From NCBI GenBank assembly GCA_021772015.1, contig JAETNS010000008.1, positions 62,001-126,000 on the forward strand: a stretch of DNA of 64,000 bases. Direction: 5' to 3'. A model generated the notes under the pieces. That model was given only the letters and a program-made list of their open reading frames with translations, ran no database searches and was not told the DNA's origin. This stretch comes from Prevotellaceae bacterium. Its GTDB lineage: Bacteria; Bacteroidota; Bacteroidia; Bacteroidales; Muribaculaceae. Below are positions 34,820 to 43,491 of the stretch, piece after piece; position 1 is the stretch's first letter, and every line of letters begins with the position of its first letter. Made by a program: the position numbers and the translations under genes.

Positions 34820-35602
34820 ATGAGCGACGATATATTGCTGGAGGTCAAAGATCTCCGCGCCAAAGTGGAGGACAAGGAGATCCTCAAAGGTATCAATCTG
34901 ACGATACGCCCGGGAGAGGTGCATGCGATAATGGGGCCCAACGGATCCGGCAAATCGACCCTGTCGAGCGTTTTGGCGGGAAATCCCGCTTTCACCGTGA
35001 CAGGTGGAGAGGCGGTCTTCCACGGAGTTGACCTGTTGTCTCTCTCCCCGGAGGATCGTAGCCATGAGGGGCTTTTCCTGTCATTCCAGTACCCGGTAGA
35101 GATCCCCGGGGTATCAATGGTCAACTTCATGCGTGCCGCCGTCAATGCCAAGAGGGAGTACTTCCATGAGCCGCCCATGTCGGCGAGCGATTTCCTGAAA
35201 CTTATGCGCCAGAAACGCGCTGTTGTCGACCTTGACAACAAGCTCGCCTCGCGATCTGTCAATGAAGGATTTTCGGGAGGAGAGAAGAAGCGCAACGAGA
35301 TTTTCCAGATGGCGGTCCTGGAGCCGCGTCTGGCGATCCTCGATGAGACTGACTCCGGCCTTGACATCGACGCATTGCGGGTTGTCGCCGGAGGAGTCAA
35401 CAAACTCAAGACCGACCGCAACGCTACCATAGTCATAACCCATTACCAGCGGCTGCTCGACTATATAAAGCCTGACTTCGTCCATGTCCTCTATAAGGGG
35501 CGCATCGTCAGGACAGGTGGCCCGGAGCTTGCCCTTGAACTGGAGGAGCGGGGCTATGACTGGATCAAGGAGGAGGAAGACAAGAAACACAAGGAGGAAT
35601 GA
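34820..35602 (+). CDS. sufC: Fe-S cluster assembly ATPase SufC
   Basis: 260 residues, ABC-type ATPase without membrane partner. Walker A GPNGSGKST lies at residues 39-47, the signature FSGGEKKRNE at about 151-160, and Walker B with AILDETDSGLDID follows. It drives conformational change in the SufB-SufD scaffold. Its stop overlaps the first possible ATG of sufD (ATGA), indicating translational coupling. Confidence 0.97.
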   Translation: MSDDILLEVKDLRAKVEDKEILKGINLTIRPGEVHAIMGPNGSGKSTLSSVLAGNPAFTVTGGEAVFHGVDLLSLSPEDRSHEGLFLSFQYPVEIPGVSMVNFMRAAVNAKREYFHEPPMSASDFLKLMRQKRAVVDLDNKLASRSVNEGFSGGEKKRNEIFQMAVLEPRLAILDETDSGLDIDALRVVAGGVNKLKTDRNATIVITHYQRLLDYIKPDFVHVLYKGRIVRTGGPELALELEERGYDWIKEEEDKKHKEE

Positions 35603-36960
35603 CCATGTCGTCGCTTAAACAATACACCGATCTCTTCCGGCAGGAGCGTGTGGCCCTTGACGGCAATGCCCCGGCGGCATTGAACGCCGGGCGCGACCGG
35701 GCTATGGTTTTCCTGACTGCGGCCGGCAGCCTTCCCGTGAAGTCTGACGAGGGGTATGAGAAAACCTCCATTGATGAGATGTTCGCTCCTGATTACGGAG
35801 TGAATGTCAACCGGGTCAATTTTCCGGTGAATGTAGCCGAGAGTTTCCGTTGCGATGTGCCGAACATCACCACACTGCTGGCGGTAGTGGTGAATGACCG
35901 TTTTGTCCCGACAACGACATTGATGAAAAATCTTCCAGAGGGGGTGACTGTCTGCTCGTTGCGCGACGCTGATTCCGCCCTGCTTGGCCGATGGCTGGGA
36001 AAGACGGTGGAAAGTGAGGATGCCGCTCTGGCGTTCAATTCCTTGCTTCTTCAGGATGGTGTGTTTATTCATGTCGCCAAGGGGGTAAAGATACCGAAAG
36101 CTATACAGATAGTCGACATATTCAGCGGACAGACACCGCTGTTGGCTCCGCGTAGGGTTTTGCTTGTCGCGGAGGATGGTGCGGAGATCAGTGTCCTCAA
36201 ATGTGACCATACCCAGACTCCCGGAGTGGAATTCGCTTCCTCCGAAGTCATCGAGATTTTCGCCGGAGAGGGCGCGAAAGTCGACTGGTATGATCTGGAG
36301 GAATCCTCCCCCGCGACCTCCCGCTGGTGTCAGTTCCGCTGCCGTCAGGAGGCAGGGTCGTCACTCAACATCTGTGCCGCGACCCTTACCAATGGCAAGA
36401 CCCGCAATGAGTATCTCATCGATGTTGTCGGAGACCATTGCGAGACCCGTCTGTCAGGAATGGCAATCGGGTCAGGGACACAGCATATCGACAACAGTTC
36501 GCGGCTGACCCACCGTTCGGACCGCTCAAACAGCGATCAGCTTTTCAAGTATGTGCTCGACGATAACGCGACGGGTGCTTTCGAGGGGTTGATAGAGGTC
36601 TCGCGTGGTGCGCGGTTCAATGAGGCATACCAGAGCAACCGCAACCTCTTGGCTTCGACGGGGGCCCGGATGCACACCAAGCCCCAGCTCCTGATTTATA
36701 ACGATGATGTCAAATGCTCACATGGAGCTACCACGGGGCAGCTGGATTCGGCGGCATTGTTTTACATGCGCAGTCGTGGCATACCCTTGGCGGAGGCCCG
36801 CAAGATGCTGATGCAGGCGTTCATGGTTGATGTCATCGAGAAGATCAGGCTTGACAGCCTGCGCGACCGTCTGCGCCATCTGCTCGAACTGCGGTTCTCA
36901 GGCTCATGCGGCGATGCCGCCTGTGCTACATGCCGCAATCGCGCCGACCGTCAGGTTTAG
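35599..36960 (+). CDS. sufD: Fe-S cluster assembly protein SufD
   Basis: 453 residues. Partner of SufB in the SufBC2D scaffold. Family traits seen are DEGYEKTSIDEMFAP near the N-terminus, GVFIHVAKGVKIPKAIQI in the middle, and the C-terminal block KPQLLIYNDDVKCSHGATTGQLD followed by RSRGIPLAEARKMLMQAF. The ATG at 35599 overlaps the sufC stop by four bases; a second ATG at 35605 is an equally likely start. A Cys-rich end (CGDAACATCRNR) is longer than in some SufD and might bind metal. Confidence 0.95.
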   Translation: MTMSSLKQYTDLFRQERVALDGNAPAALNAGRDRAMVFLTAAGSLPVKSDEGYEKTSIDEMFAPDYGVNVNRVNFPVNVAESFRCDVPNITTLLAVVVNDRFVPTTTLMKNLPEGVTVCSLRDADSALLGRWLGKTVESEDAALAFNSLLLQDGVFIHVAKGVKIPKAIQIVDIFSGQTPLLAPRRVLLVAEDGAEISVLKCDHTQTPGVEFASSEVIEIFAGEGAKVDWYDLEESSPATSRWCQFRCRQEAGSSLNICAATLTNGKTRNEYLIDVVGDHCETRLSGMAIGSGTQHIDNSSRLTHRSDRSNSDQLFKYVLDDNATGAFEGLIEVSRGARFNEAYQSNRNLLASTGARMHTKPQLLIYNDDVKCSHGATTGQLDSAALFYMRSRGIPLAEARKMLMQAFMVDVIEKIRLDSLRDRLRHLLELRFSGSCGDAACATCRNRADRQV

Positions 36961-37015
36961 CCATCATGGGATAGACAAACAGATTTTTCCAGAACCTATT
37001 TTCAGTATTACCTCC

Positions 37016-38230
37016 ATGCTCGACGTTGAAGCGCTCCGGCGCGATTACCCCATACTCTCCCGGACGGTTTACGGCAAACCGCTGGTATATTTCGACAACA
37101 CGGCCACATCACAGACCCCGCGTCAGGTGGTCGAGGCTGTCGAGAGAATGTATTACGAGCATAAGGCAAACGTCCACCGGGGGGTGTTCTTCCTTTCCCA
37201 GGAAGCGACGGATCTTATGGAGGCTTCCCGCGACAGGGTCAGGAAATATATAAATGCCCCATCACGCGAGGAGGTGATCTTCACCCGTGGCACCACCGAG
37301 GCCCTCAATCTTGTGGCTTATTCCCTTGGGGAACTGTTGGAGGATGGTGATGAGATAATCCTGACGGTGATGGAGCATCACGCCAACATCGTCCCTTGGC
37401 AGCTGTTGCAGCAACGTAAACGCATAGAGATCAAGGTTGTCCCGATTCATCCTGACGGCTCGCTCGATCTGGAGGTCTATAAGTCGCTCTTCTCCGATCG
37501 CACAAAGATTGTCTCTTTCTGCCATGTGTCGAATGTGCTCGGCACAGTCAATCCTGTCCGCGAGATGGCCGATTATGCCCATTCCCGAGGGGCGATAGTC
37601 ATTGTCGACGGGGCGCAGGCTGCTCCTCACATGAATATCGATGTGCAAGCCCTCGGAGTTGACTTCTACGCATTCTCTTCCCATAAAATGTATGGCCCGA
37701 CGGGTGTCGGGGTACTCTACGGCAAACGGGAATGGCTCGACCGCATGCCGCCGTATCAGGGGGGCGGCGAGATGATAAAACATGTCTCTTTCAGCGGCAC
37801 GACTTATGAAGATCCTCCTTTGAAATTCGAGGCCGGTACCCCCGATTTCGTAGACATCGCGGCTTTCTCAGCCTGTCTCGACTATATAGAGTCGATAGGG
37901 ATGGAAGCAATCGAATCCCATGAGCTGCAGCTCCTTGATTATGCCACGAAAAAGATGATGGAGATTCCAGGCATGAGGATTTTCGGTACTGCCCCCGGAA
38001 AAGTTCCCGTCATCTCCTTCCTGATGGGCAATGCCCATCATTACGACACGGGCATGCTGCTTGACAAATTAGGTGTGGCTGTCCGCACCGGCCACCATTG
38101 CGCCCAACCCCTGATGGAATCCCTCGGCATCGAAGGCACCGTCCGTGCCTCCTTTGCCCTCTACAACACCCTCCCCGAAGTCGACACCTTCATCGCCGCC
38201 CTCCGCCGCATCCAGCCCCTCCTCGACTGA
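37016..38230 (+). CDS. sufS: Cysteine desulfurase SufS
   Basis: 404 residues from the ATG at 37016; the frame is open to 36827 but that part overlaps sufD out of frame. Class V aminotransferase fold with pyridoxal phosphate. The cofactor lysine is K224 in SSHKMYGPTG, the reactive cysteine is C362 in RTGHHCAQP, and THE FDNTATSQTP start is typical of group II desulfurases. It releases sulfur from cysteine for the SufBCD scaffold. No sufE or sufU gene is present next to it, although group II enzymes generally need such a partner. Confidence 0.95.
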   Translation: MLDVEALRRDYPILSRTVYGKPLVYFDNTATSQTPRQVVEAVERMYYEHKANVHRGVFFLSQEATDLMEASRDRVRKYINAPSREEVIFTRGTTEALNLVAYSLGELLEDGDEIILTVMEHHANIVPWQLLQQRKRIEIKVVPIHPDGSLDLEVYKSLFSDRTKIVSFCHVSNVLGTVNPVREMADYAHSRGAIVIVDGAQAAPHMNIDVQALGVDFYAFSSHKMYGPTGVGVLYGKREWLDRMPPYQGGGEMIKHVSFSGTTYEDPPLKFEAGTPDFVDIAAFSACLDYIESIGMEAIESHELQLLDYATKKMMEIPGMRIFGTAPGKVPVISFLMGNAHHYDTGMLLDKLGVAVRTGHHCAQPLMESLGIEGTVRASFALYNTLPEVDTFIAALRRIQPLLD

Positions 38231-38306
38231 ACTTGAGGTCGGTCAATGTATCACATCCAAATTAACTGAGGCAAATATACAGATGAAAGGGTAGTATTGC
38301 GTCGGA

Positions 38307-39137
38307 TTATTTCTTACAGGTATATTTTGGAGGTTCGAGATAATAGACACTTTCGCCATGTTCATCATATTGGGAATTGTGCCCTACCACTCTGATTTCA
38401 TATGGCGCATCATGGGTGTAAATATCTTTAGGCAATTCCACCTGTAACAGGTAGCAGATATCATTTCCAACGCTATTCCAGCTGTTGTGCATTGTCAAAG
38501 GTTGGATCGAATATATTTCCAAGGGCTTCCCATCGGCACAAACTTCAAACGTCATATATTGAGGTTCGATTGTTACGATGGAATTCTTTTCAGCATCACC
38601 TTTATCAGCAAAGTTCTGGTAGGCGATAGCTTTGGTAACACTCATAGGGCGTGTGTAAACAAGCATTTCCTGCCTGCCTCCATATTCGATAAACGCCGTT
38701 GTGCCGTATAACTCCATCTTATCATATCTGATATTCAGCTTGATATCACGATCCGCAATGACATTCCATGCCCAGAATTCAAGTTTCATTTTTTCGGGAG
38801 AGACCTTTAGCATCCGGGGATATTCGTTAACACGCATAGCAGCCACTGCAGCATATCTCCCCTTGGCGATGCTGTCAAGTGAGTAACAACCTTGTGGATC
38901 GCTTAATGTTTCATAGGCTTCTGAGAAATCCGGATTATATACAATGATTGAGCAAGAATCGACAGGATTGCCGTTGTAATCGGTCACCATCCCGAATATC
39001 TTCACAGTGTCGGTAGAAAAAGCGTTAAAAGAAATTATACAGAGAAAAATGAGACTTAAGGCGATTTTAATGCTTTTATAATTGTCGATTGTTGCCTTTT
39101 TGAGTTTCATGAAATTGGATATCTTTATGGAATTCAT
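38307..39137 (-). CDS. Secreted protein with carboxypeptidase-regulatory-like domain
   Basis: 276 residues. A hydrophobic signal segment (IKIALSLIFLCIISFNAFS) sits 24 residues in; a later ATG at 39110 would shorten the N-terminus. The first mature domain is a carboxypeptidase-regulatory-like beta sandwich: KIFGMVTDYNGNPVDSCSIIVYN, then DPQGCYSLDSIAKGRY. The rest (about 180 residues) has no recognised family. It ends in a basic KYTCKK. AT-richer than its neighbours, so possibly acquired. Likely outer-membrane or periplasmic; function unknown. Confidence 0.65.
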   Translation of the reverse strand: MNSIKISNFMKLKKATIDNYKSIKIALSLIFLCIISFNAFSTDTVKIFGMVTDYNGNPVDSCSIIVYNPDFSEAYETLSDPQGCYSLDSIAKGRYAAVAAMRVNEYPRMLKVSPEKMKLEFWAWNVIADRDIKLNIRYDKMELYGTTAFIEYGGRQEMLVYTRPMSVTKAIAYQNFADKGDAEKNSIVTIEPQYMTFEVCADGKPLEIYSIQPLTMHNSWNSVGNDICYLLQVELPKDIYTHDAPYEIRVVGHNSQYDEHGESVYYLEPPKYTCKK

Positions 39138-39152
39138 GGCGGGGGGAGGGGG

Positions 39153-39875
39153 TTATTTGAGGCGGAAGAGGTAGCCGAGGGTGATGAGGATGGAGGAGCC
39201 GCGCGAGGCGGAGAAGACATCCTTGCGGGCGGAGGGGAAGATGTTGCCAAGGCCGTAGTAGTAGCGTCCTTCGAGTGTGATGCTGTGACGGCGGCGGATT
39301 ATGAACTCTACCCCGGCCCCGGCGGTGATGCCGTAATCGAATTTGTTTGAGACATCCATCTGCATCTGCTCGTAGCGGCGGTTGGAGGGGAAATCGTGGA
39401 CTTTTGGGAGATCCATGTAGGGGAAGTTGGCTGTGGCCTTGTCGCCGATCATGTAGCAGACCTCCGGGCCGAGATTGAAGAATCCCTTGACTGTCCGGCT
39501 TCCGAAGAAAATGTGGGTCATTATCGGCAGCTCGATATATGTAAGCCTCCGATGGTAGGCGAAAGGAGCCTCCTCAAAGTCCTCCTTCCAGCCGCGTTGC
39601 TCGATGTTGAGTTCCGCCAACAGTCCGACATGCCTCTCCTCGGCGTAACGGAAGCTGACCCCGAACTGCATCCCCGGCAACATCCCTTCCTTGATCGAGG
39701 GGTAGAATGACTGGCGAGACAGCGAGGCTCCGCCATGAACCCCGACATGGACGTGGGGGATATAATGACGCTGGGCGGATGCCTGTGGTGCTATCCCCCA
39801 AAACATCAGCGACATCAGCAAAGAGAGGACCACTCGGCTGATGGTTGCCGGAACTATGTTATGATTGAGGGACAC
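39153..39875 (-). CDS. PorT-family outer-membrane beta-barrel protein
   Basis: 240 residues with a signal peptide ending near APQASA/QRHY. The mature part alternates strands and turns: HVGVHGGASLSRQSF, FGVSFRYAEERHVGLLAELNIEQRGW, then YIELPIMTHIFFG and FNLGPEVCYMIGD, ending in ITLGYLFRLK with an aromatic-rich final strand. This is the usual pattern of the PorT/outer-membrane-protein-beta-barrel family. In Porphyromonas PorT is required for type IX secretion, but many paralogues exist and most are uncharacterised. It follows the LysM gene by 2 nt and is probably coexpressed. Confidence 0.82.
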   Translation of the reverse strand: MSLNHNIVPATISRVVLSLLMSLMFWGIAPQASAQRHYIPHVHVGVHGGASLSRQSFYPSIKEGMLPGMQFGVSFRYAEERHVGLLAELNIEQRGWKEDFEEAPFAYHRRLTYIELPIMTHIFFGSRTVKGFFNLGPEVCYMIGDKATANFPYMDLPKVHDFPSNRRYEQMQMDVSNKFDYGITAGAGVEFIIRRRHSITLEGRYYYGLGNIFPSARKDVFSASRGSSILITLGYLFRLK

Positions 39876-39877
39876 GA

Positions 39878-41599
39878 TTATTTCAGTTTCTTTTCAATGA
39901 ATCCGCCGGGACGGTAGGTGATGATGAACAGGGCGTTGTTGAACAGGCCGCCATTGTCTCCGACCCGTTCGAGGCGCAGGCCGCTCTGTATGCCGGAGAA
40001 GTCAGAGGGGAAATAGTCTGTCCCGGCCATTGTGCGCAATCCCTCGATCACCATTCTGCCTGTGTCGAAGCCGAGGATACCGAGCACCGGCATCTGTTTG
40101 TCAAGCACTCCCTCTCCGTAGGCTTCTCTGAAAGCCGCGTTGACGCGTCCAGCGTCAGGATCGCGTTCGACGGGGGAATATCGTGAATAGATTGTAGTGC
40201 CGAGGTCGCAGATCTCGTCGAACTGCTCGCCACGGAAAGTCGCCCACTCGGGATAGCCGAACACCCGGATTGCGTCAGGGTCGAGGGCGCGCCCCTTGAG
40301 GGCTTTCAGGGCATGAAGCACGCGGGTGAACTCGTCGCGGCTTCCTGAAACAGGGATGAAAACATAAGAGCCGGATTCCGGGTTGAATTCCTCCAGGTCG
40401 GCATCAGCGAGATAACCGTCGAAATTCACTGTTTTGTATACACGCCCCGCCATACTGAGACGCTCCTTAAGTTCGTCGGTAAACTCCTCCTTGTCGGTGC
40501 GTCCGCCGTTGCGGGTAAGGAACACAGGAGTCGCATCAGGGAAGGTGTCAAAGAATCCGTCGATGGCGTGACGATACATAGCGTCGTGGGGAATATTGGT
40601 CTGGACCATTCCCGGCACGGTCATATATGAGGAGTCCTTGACGGCAAACATGTTAAGTATCCAGGCGTTTTCCGGCGCGTTGCGGGAAATCACGTCGAGA
40701 TGGGAAACGTTGTCGGGAGCCACGATCATATCCATATCGGCCATTTCCGGACGGCGCATTATCGCCCTTACGGAGTCGGTGTTGGCCGAGGAGTCATAAG
40801 CGTGGAGCCTGACAGGTGTGCGGCCCGGCAGATTCAATGAATCCGCCGCCAGAAGGAATCCTTTGTAGAATTCGGTGTAGAGCTGAGTCTGGCGTCCCAT
40901 CTGCTCCTCTTCGAGAAGAAACGGGAGTATGATCGCCACATTCATCTCTTTCGGGCAAACGCTGTCGGTTCCGGAGGTCTCCACTAAAAGAGTGTCGGAA
41001 GGTGTCTCTTCCTCTGCCGTGGCCTCTATGGCGGCAATCTCTTCCCTGACGGCAGGGTGATCCGTCTTGTCGGTATTGGAAGAAGCTACGGCAGCGGGAT
41101 CGGATTTCTTGTTGTCGGCCGGTCTGACAGGAGTGGCCTGACGCGAGCTGTCTTCTTTTTGCAGGCGTAGCCGCATGCCGGCTTTCAGTCCATCCTTGGC
41201 GATAGGATTCAAGGCGACAAGCTCATCCATCGTCAGGCCGTATTTGTGGGCTATGCCATATATGCTTTCCCCCTTGGCGACCACATGGGTGAGCGGTCCG
41301 GCGGAATCCCCGTCTGCGGCAGACTTGATATCTGTGGGGAAAAACAGTCTCATGCGGGGTTTCACGCCATCTGACACCGATGGATTCGAAGCCCTGATAT
41401 CCTCGACAGACACACCGAGTTTCTCCGCGACCGTGTAGATGTTGTCGCCAGACTGGGTGTCGTAATAGTACAACACTTTACCGTTGACACGGATAGTCGG
41501 GAGCTCGTTGACAATGCCGGCCCACGACTGGAACGCCGTCGACAGAGCGACAGCCACGACGGCCATGGCTCCCAGGCGCAATATCTTGGAGAATTTCAT
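39878..41599 (-). CDS. LysM protein with periplasmic-binding-protein-like domain
   Basis: 573 residues. A signal peptide (LGAMAVVAVALSTAFQSWAG) is followed by two LysM modules, at about residues 43-91 (TQSGDNIYTVAEKLGVS) and 104-148 (VAKGESIYGIAHKYGLT). An acidic, Ala/Thr-rich linker comes next, and then a type I periplasmic-binding-like domain from about residue 220 (MNVAIILPFLLEEEQMGRQT, then YKGFLLAADSLN). The fusion suggests a peptidoglycan-tethered periplasmic protein that binds a small ligand or a lipoprotein-like LpoA analogue. No catalytic domain is seen. It has a very good promoter and leads a two-gene unit with the PorT-like gene. Confidence 0.85.
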   Translation of the reverse strand: MKFSKILRLGAMAVVAVALSTAFQSWAGIVNELPTIRVNGKVLYYYDTQSGDNIYTVAEKLGVSVEDIRASNPSVSDGVKPRMRLFFPTDIKSAADGDSAGPLTHVVAKGESIYGIAHKYGLTMDELVALNPIAKDGLKAGMRLRLQKEDSSRQATPVRPADNKKSDPAAVASSNTDKTDHPAVREEIAAIEATAEEETPSDTLLVETSGTDSVCPKEMNVAIILPFLLEEEQMGRQTQLYTEFYKGFLLAADSLNLPGRTPVRLHAYDSSANTDSVRAIMRRPEMADMDMIVAPDNVSHLDVISRNAPENAWILNMFAVKDSSYMTVPGMVQTNIPHDAMYRHAIDGFFDTFPDATPVFLTRNGGRTDKEEFTDELKERLSMAGRVYKTVNFDGYLADADLEEFNPESGSYVFIPVSGSRDEFTRVLHALKALKGRALDPDAIRVFGYPEWATFRGEQFDEICDLGTTIYSRYSPVERDPDAGRVNAAFREAYGEGVLDKQMPVLGILGFDTGRMVIEGLRTMAGTDYFPSDFSGIQSGLRLERVGDNGGLFNNALFIITYRPGGFIEKKLK

Positions 41600-41629
41600 C
41601 CTTTGGGAGGTTTTTCAGAATTTATGGTG

Positions 41630-41662
41630 CAAATATACTGCTTTTTCAATTAAACACCAAAA
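41630..41662 (-). promoter_or_regulatory. Promoter of the LysM gene
   Basis: On the minus strand TTTTG (about 41658-41662), a 20-nt gap, then TATATTTG (41630-41637). Leader of about 25 nt. Confidence 0.7.
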
Positions 41663-41679
41663 CGAGCTTCCCAAACGCC

Positions 41680-41719
41680 ACCGCCCCGCGTCATGCCGGA
41701 CAGGCAGACGCGGGGCGGT
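41680..41719 (-). terminator. Terminator hairpin after the CpxP/Spy-like gene
   Basis: A perfect 13-bp GC-rich stem (41680-41692 with 41707-41719), 49 nt past the stop at 41769. No T tract. Confidence 0.75.
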
Positions 41720-41768
41720 AATGTATGGAAACCATTATGTGGTTGTCGTCCCTGTCTGAAAACAGAGA

Positions 41769-42314
41769 TTATTTCGCTACCATTTTGCTTTCAGTAGCCT
41801 GATTACGGGCAGATGCGTGGTGGCGATGTTTGTCCATCTTCCCGGCTTTCTTCCCGTGGCGGGATCCCTTGGCGAAATCCTTGTGACCGGCGGGTCGTCC
41901 CTGCGGAGTGTCAATGACGATATTCTCAAGATAGGTCACATACTGGTCAGGACCGATGATAGCCTTTACCTCCTCAAGATACTGCTTCCGGGCCTCGCGA
42001 CGTGAGGCGACACGGAGAGAGTCGTTGCGCATTCTGTCTGTCTTGCGGGTCTTGGCCTGCTCGGCGCGGGCGGTGGCATGCTTTGCTTTGAGGGCTTTGA
42101 GCTGCGCCTTCTGCGAGTCGGTCAGGTTCATCCCGGCAAACGGATCAGATTTGCCGCAAGGATTTGCCGGGCAAGCCGATTGGGGACAGTCACCTTTGGC
42201 TGGTGTACATTGCTCGTTTACCGGGCATGCGGTGGTCTGAGGGGTCTGCGCCATTGAGGTGAATGACATCATTGACATTGCGATAATGGCCAAGCCTAAA
42301 AATTTCTTTTTCAT
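41769..42314 (-). CDS. Secreted CpxP/Spy-like protein (DUF4890-type)
   Basis: 181 residues with a signal peptide (LGLAIIAMSMMSFTSMA, cleavage before QTPQ). The first mature part is Cys-rich (six cysteines within 30 residues: CPVNEQC, CPQSACPANPC). It is followed by a helical region with the pattern MNLTDSQKAQLKALKAKH and a basic coiled segment (RREARKQYLEEVKAIIGPDQY), then a Lys/His-rich tail. The LT-x-x-Q-x-x-(Q/K)-(L/I) helix is typical of CpxP/Spy and of Bacteroidetes DUF4890 proteins. A chaperone or stress role in the periplasm is inferred. Cysteine and histidine content suggests metal binding. Confidence 0.7.
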   Translation of the reverse strand: MKKKFLGLAIIAMSMMSFTSMAQTPQTTACPVNEQCTPAKGDCPQSACPANPCGKSDPFAGMNLTDSQKAQLKALKAKHATARAEQAKTRKTDRMRNDSLRVASRREARKQYLEEVKAIIGPDQYVTYLENIVIDTPQGRPAGHKDFAKGSRHGKKAGKMDKHRHHASARNQATESKMVAK

Positions 42315-42552
42315 AATTCGTAATGGATTCTTTTAATGACCGGAAGGAATCGGTTGGTTCCCTTGGTCCCGTGATCGGACGGGGCGGTCATTGGTTGTCA
42401 ATTCGTTTCGTTTGGTTCTTTGACAGGTATAACATTCGGGCGTTTATTTCGGCATGAGACTTTAACACGGTTTTAACCATCTGACAATCATAGTCATAAA
42501 AAATCCCAAAAAACAGAATGCTCCTTAAACCTCCCGCAATCACGCCGACTGA

Positions 42553-42584
42553 TTTGTGGCAGTCGGTGAAAATCGTTAAATTTG
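42553..42584 (+). promoter_or_regulatory. Promoter of the DUF4886 gene
   Basis: TTTG at 42553-42556, a 20-nt gap, then TAAATTTG at 42577-42584. It lies inside the longest open frame and therefore fixes the start at 42617. Confidence 0.75.
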
Positions 42585-42616
42585 TAGTGTGGAACACCCT
42601 CTTATTGTCTAAAATC

Positions 42617-43480
42617 ATGAAAAAACTTTTTATAGCAGTATTTGTCTTGTCTGCCACGGCTATGGTGGCGCGGTTGTCAGCCCATGCGGCTGATGTCGAT
42701 GACCCTGTTGTCAGAATCCTTGCGATAGGTAACAGCTTTTCAGAGGATGCGGTCGACCAGTATTTCCATGAGATATGTGAGGCCGCAGGAAAGAAAGTCA
42801 TTATCGGGGACCTTTATATCCCCGGCTGTCCCCTTGAACGTCATTATCTTAACGCGCGGACCGATTCGGCCGCCTACCGTTCCCGCCGCATAGGTTTCGA
42901 CGGGGTGACGATCACCGCCGAACCTGTGAGGCTATCCTCCGCGTTGCGTACCGATGAGTGGGATTTTATCAGCTTCCAGCAGTCAAGCCCCCTTTCGGGC
43001 CTTTATTCCTCATATGGCGATCTGAAGCCACTTATGGCATATGTTGACAGCCTGTCAGACGGCTCACCGCGCTATATGTGGCATCAGACATGGGCCTATT
43101 CCCCGGGCTCCACGCATGGAGCTTTCCCTACATATGGCTCCGACCAGAAAGTGATGTATGATTCCATAATGGGAGCGAGCCGTCAGGTGATCGCCGACCA
43201 TCCCGCATTGGATTTTGTGATCCCCGCCGGAACGGCCATACAGACCGCGCGGACTGTGAGCGGTAACCTTGACCTGACCCGAGACGGCTACCATCTCGAT
43301 TATGTGACAGGGCGGTACATAGCCGCCTGCACATGGTTTGAGGCGATTTTCGGAGAATCGGTGGTCGGAAATCCCTATCATCCCGAAGGGATGTCGTCAC
43401 AAGAGGCGCGAATGGCGCAGGAGGCAGCCCATTCGGCAGTCAGCAGCCCCTTTGCGGTCATCTCGGCGACTGACCGCTGA
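42617..43480 (+). CDS. Secreted DUF4886 protein, SGNH-hydrolase-like
   Basis: 287 residues from the ATG at 42617; the frame is open from 42518, but the promoter -7 falls in that stretch. A signal peptide (LFIAVFVLSATAMVARLSAHA) precedes ILAIGNSFSEDAVDQYFHEI, which holds the G-N-S nucleophile block of DUF4886/SGNH-type hydrolases. FISFQQSSPLSG and DGYHLDYVTGRYIA carry further conserved positions, the last with an Asp-x-x-His pair. The family is often encoded with polysaccharide-degrading enzymes and may be an esterase. Single-gene unit; the substrate is unknown. Confidence 0.82.
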   Translation: MKKLFIAVFVLSATAMVARLSAHAADVDDPVVRILAIGNSFSEDAVDQYFHEICEAAGKKVIIGDLYIPGCPLERHYLNARTDSAAYRSRRIGFDGVTITAEPVRLSSALRTDEWDFISFQQSSPLSGLYSSYGDLKPLMAYVDSLSDGSPRYMWHQTWAYSPGSTHGAFPTYGSDQKVMYDSIMGASRQVIADHPALDFVIPAGTAIQTARTVSGNLDLTRDGYHLDYVTGRYIAACTWFEAIFGESVVGNPYHPEGMSSQEARMAQEAAHSAVSSPFAVISATDR

Positions 43481-43491
43481 CGATCGCGAGA

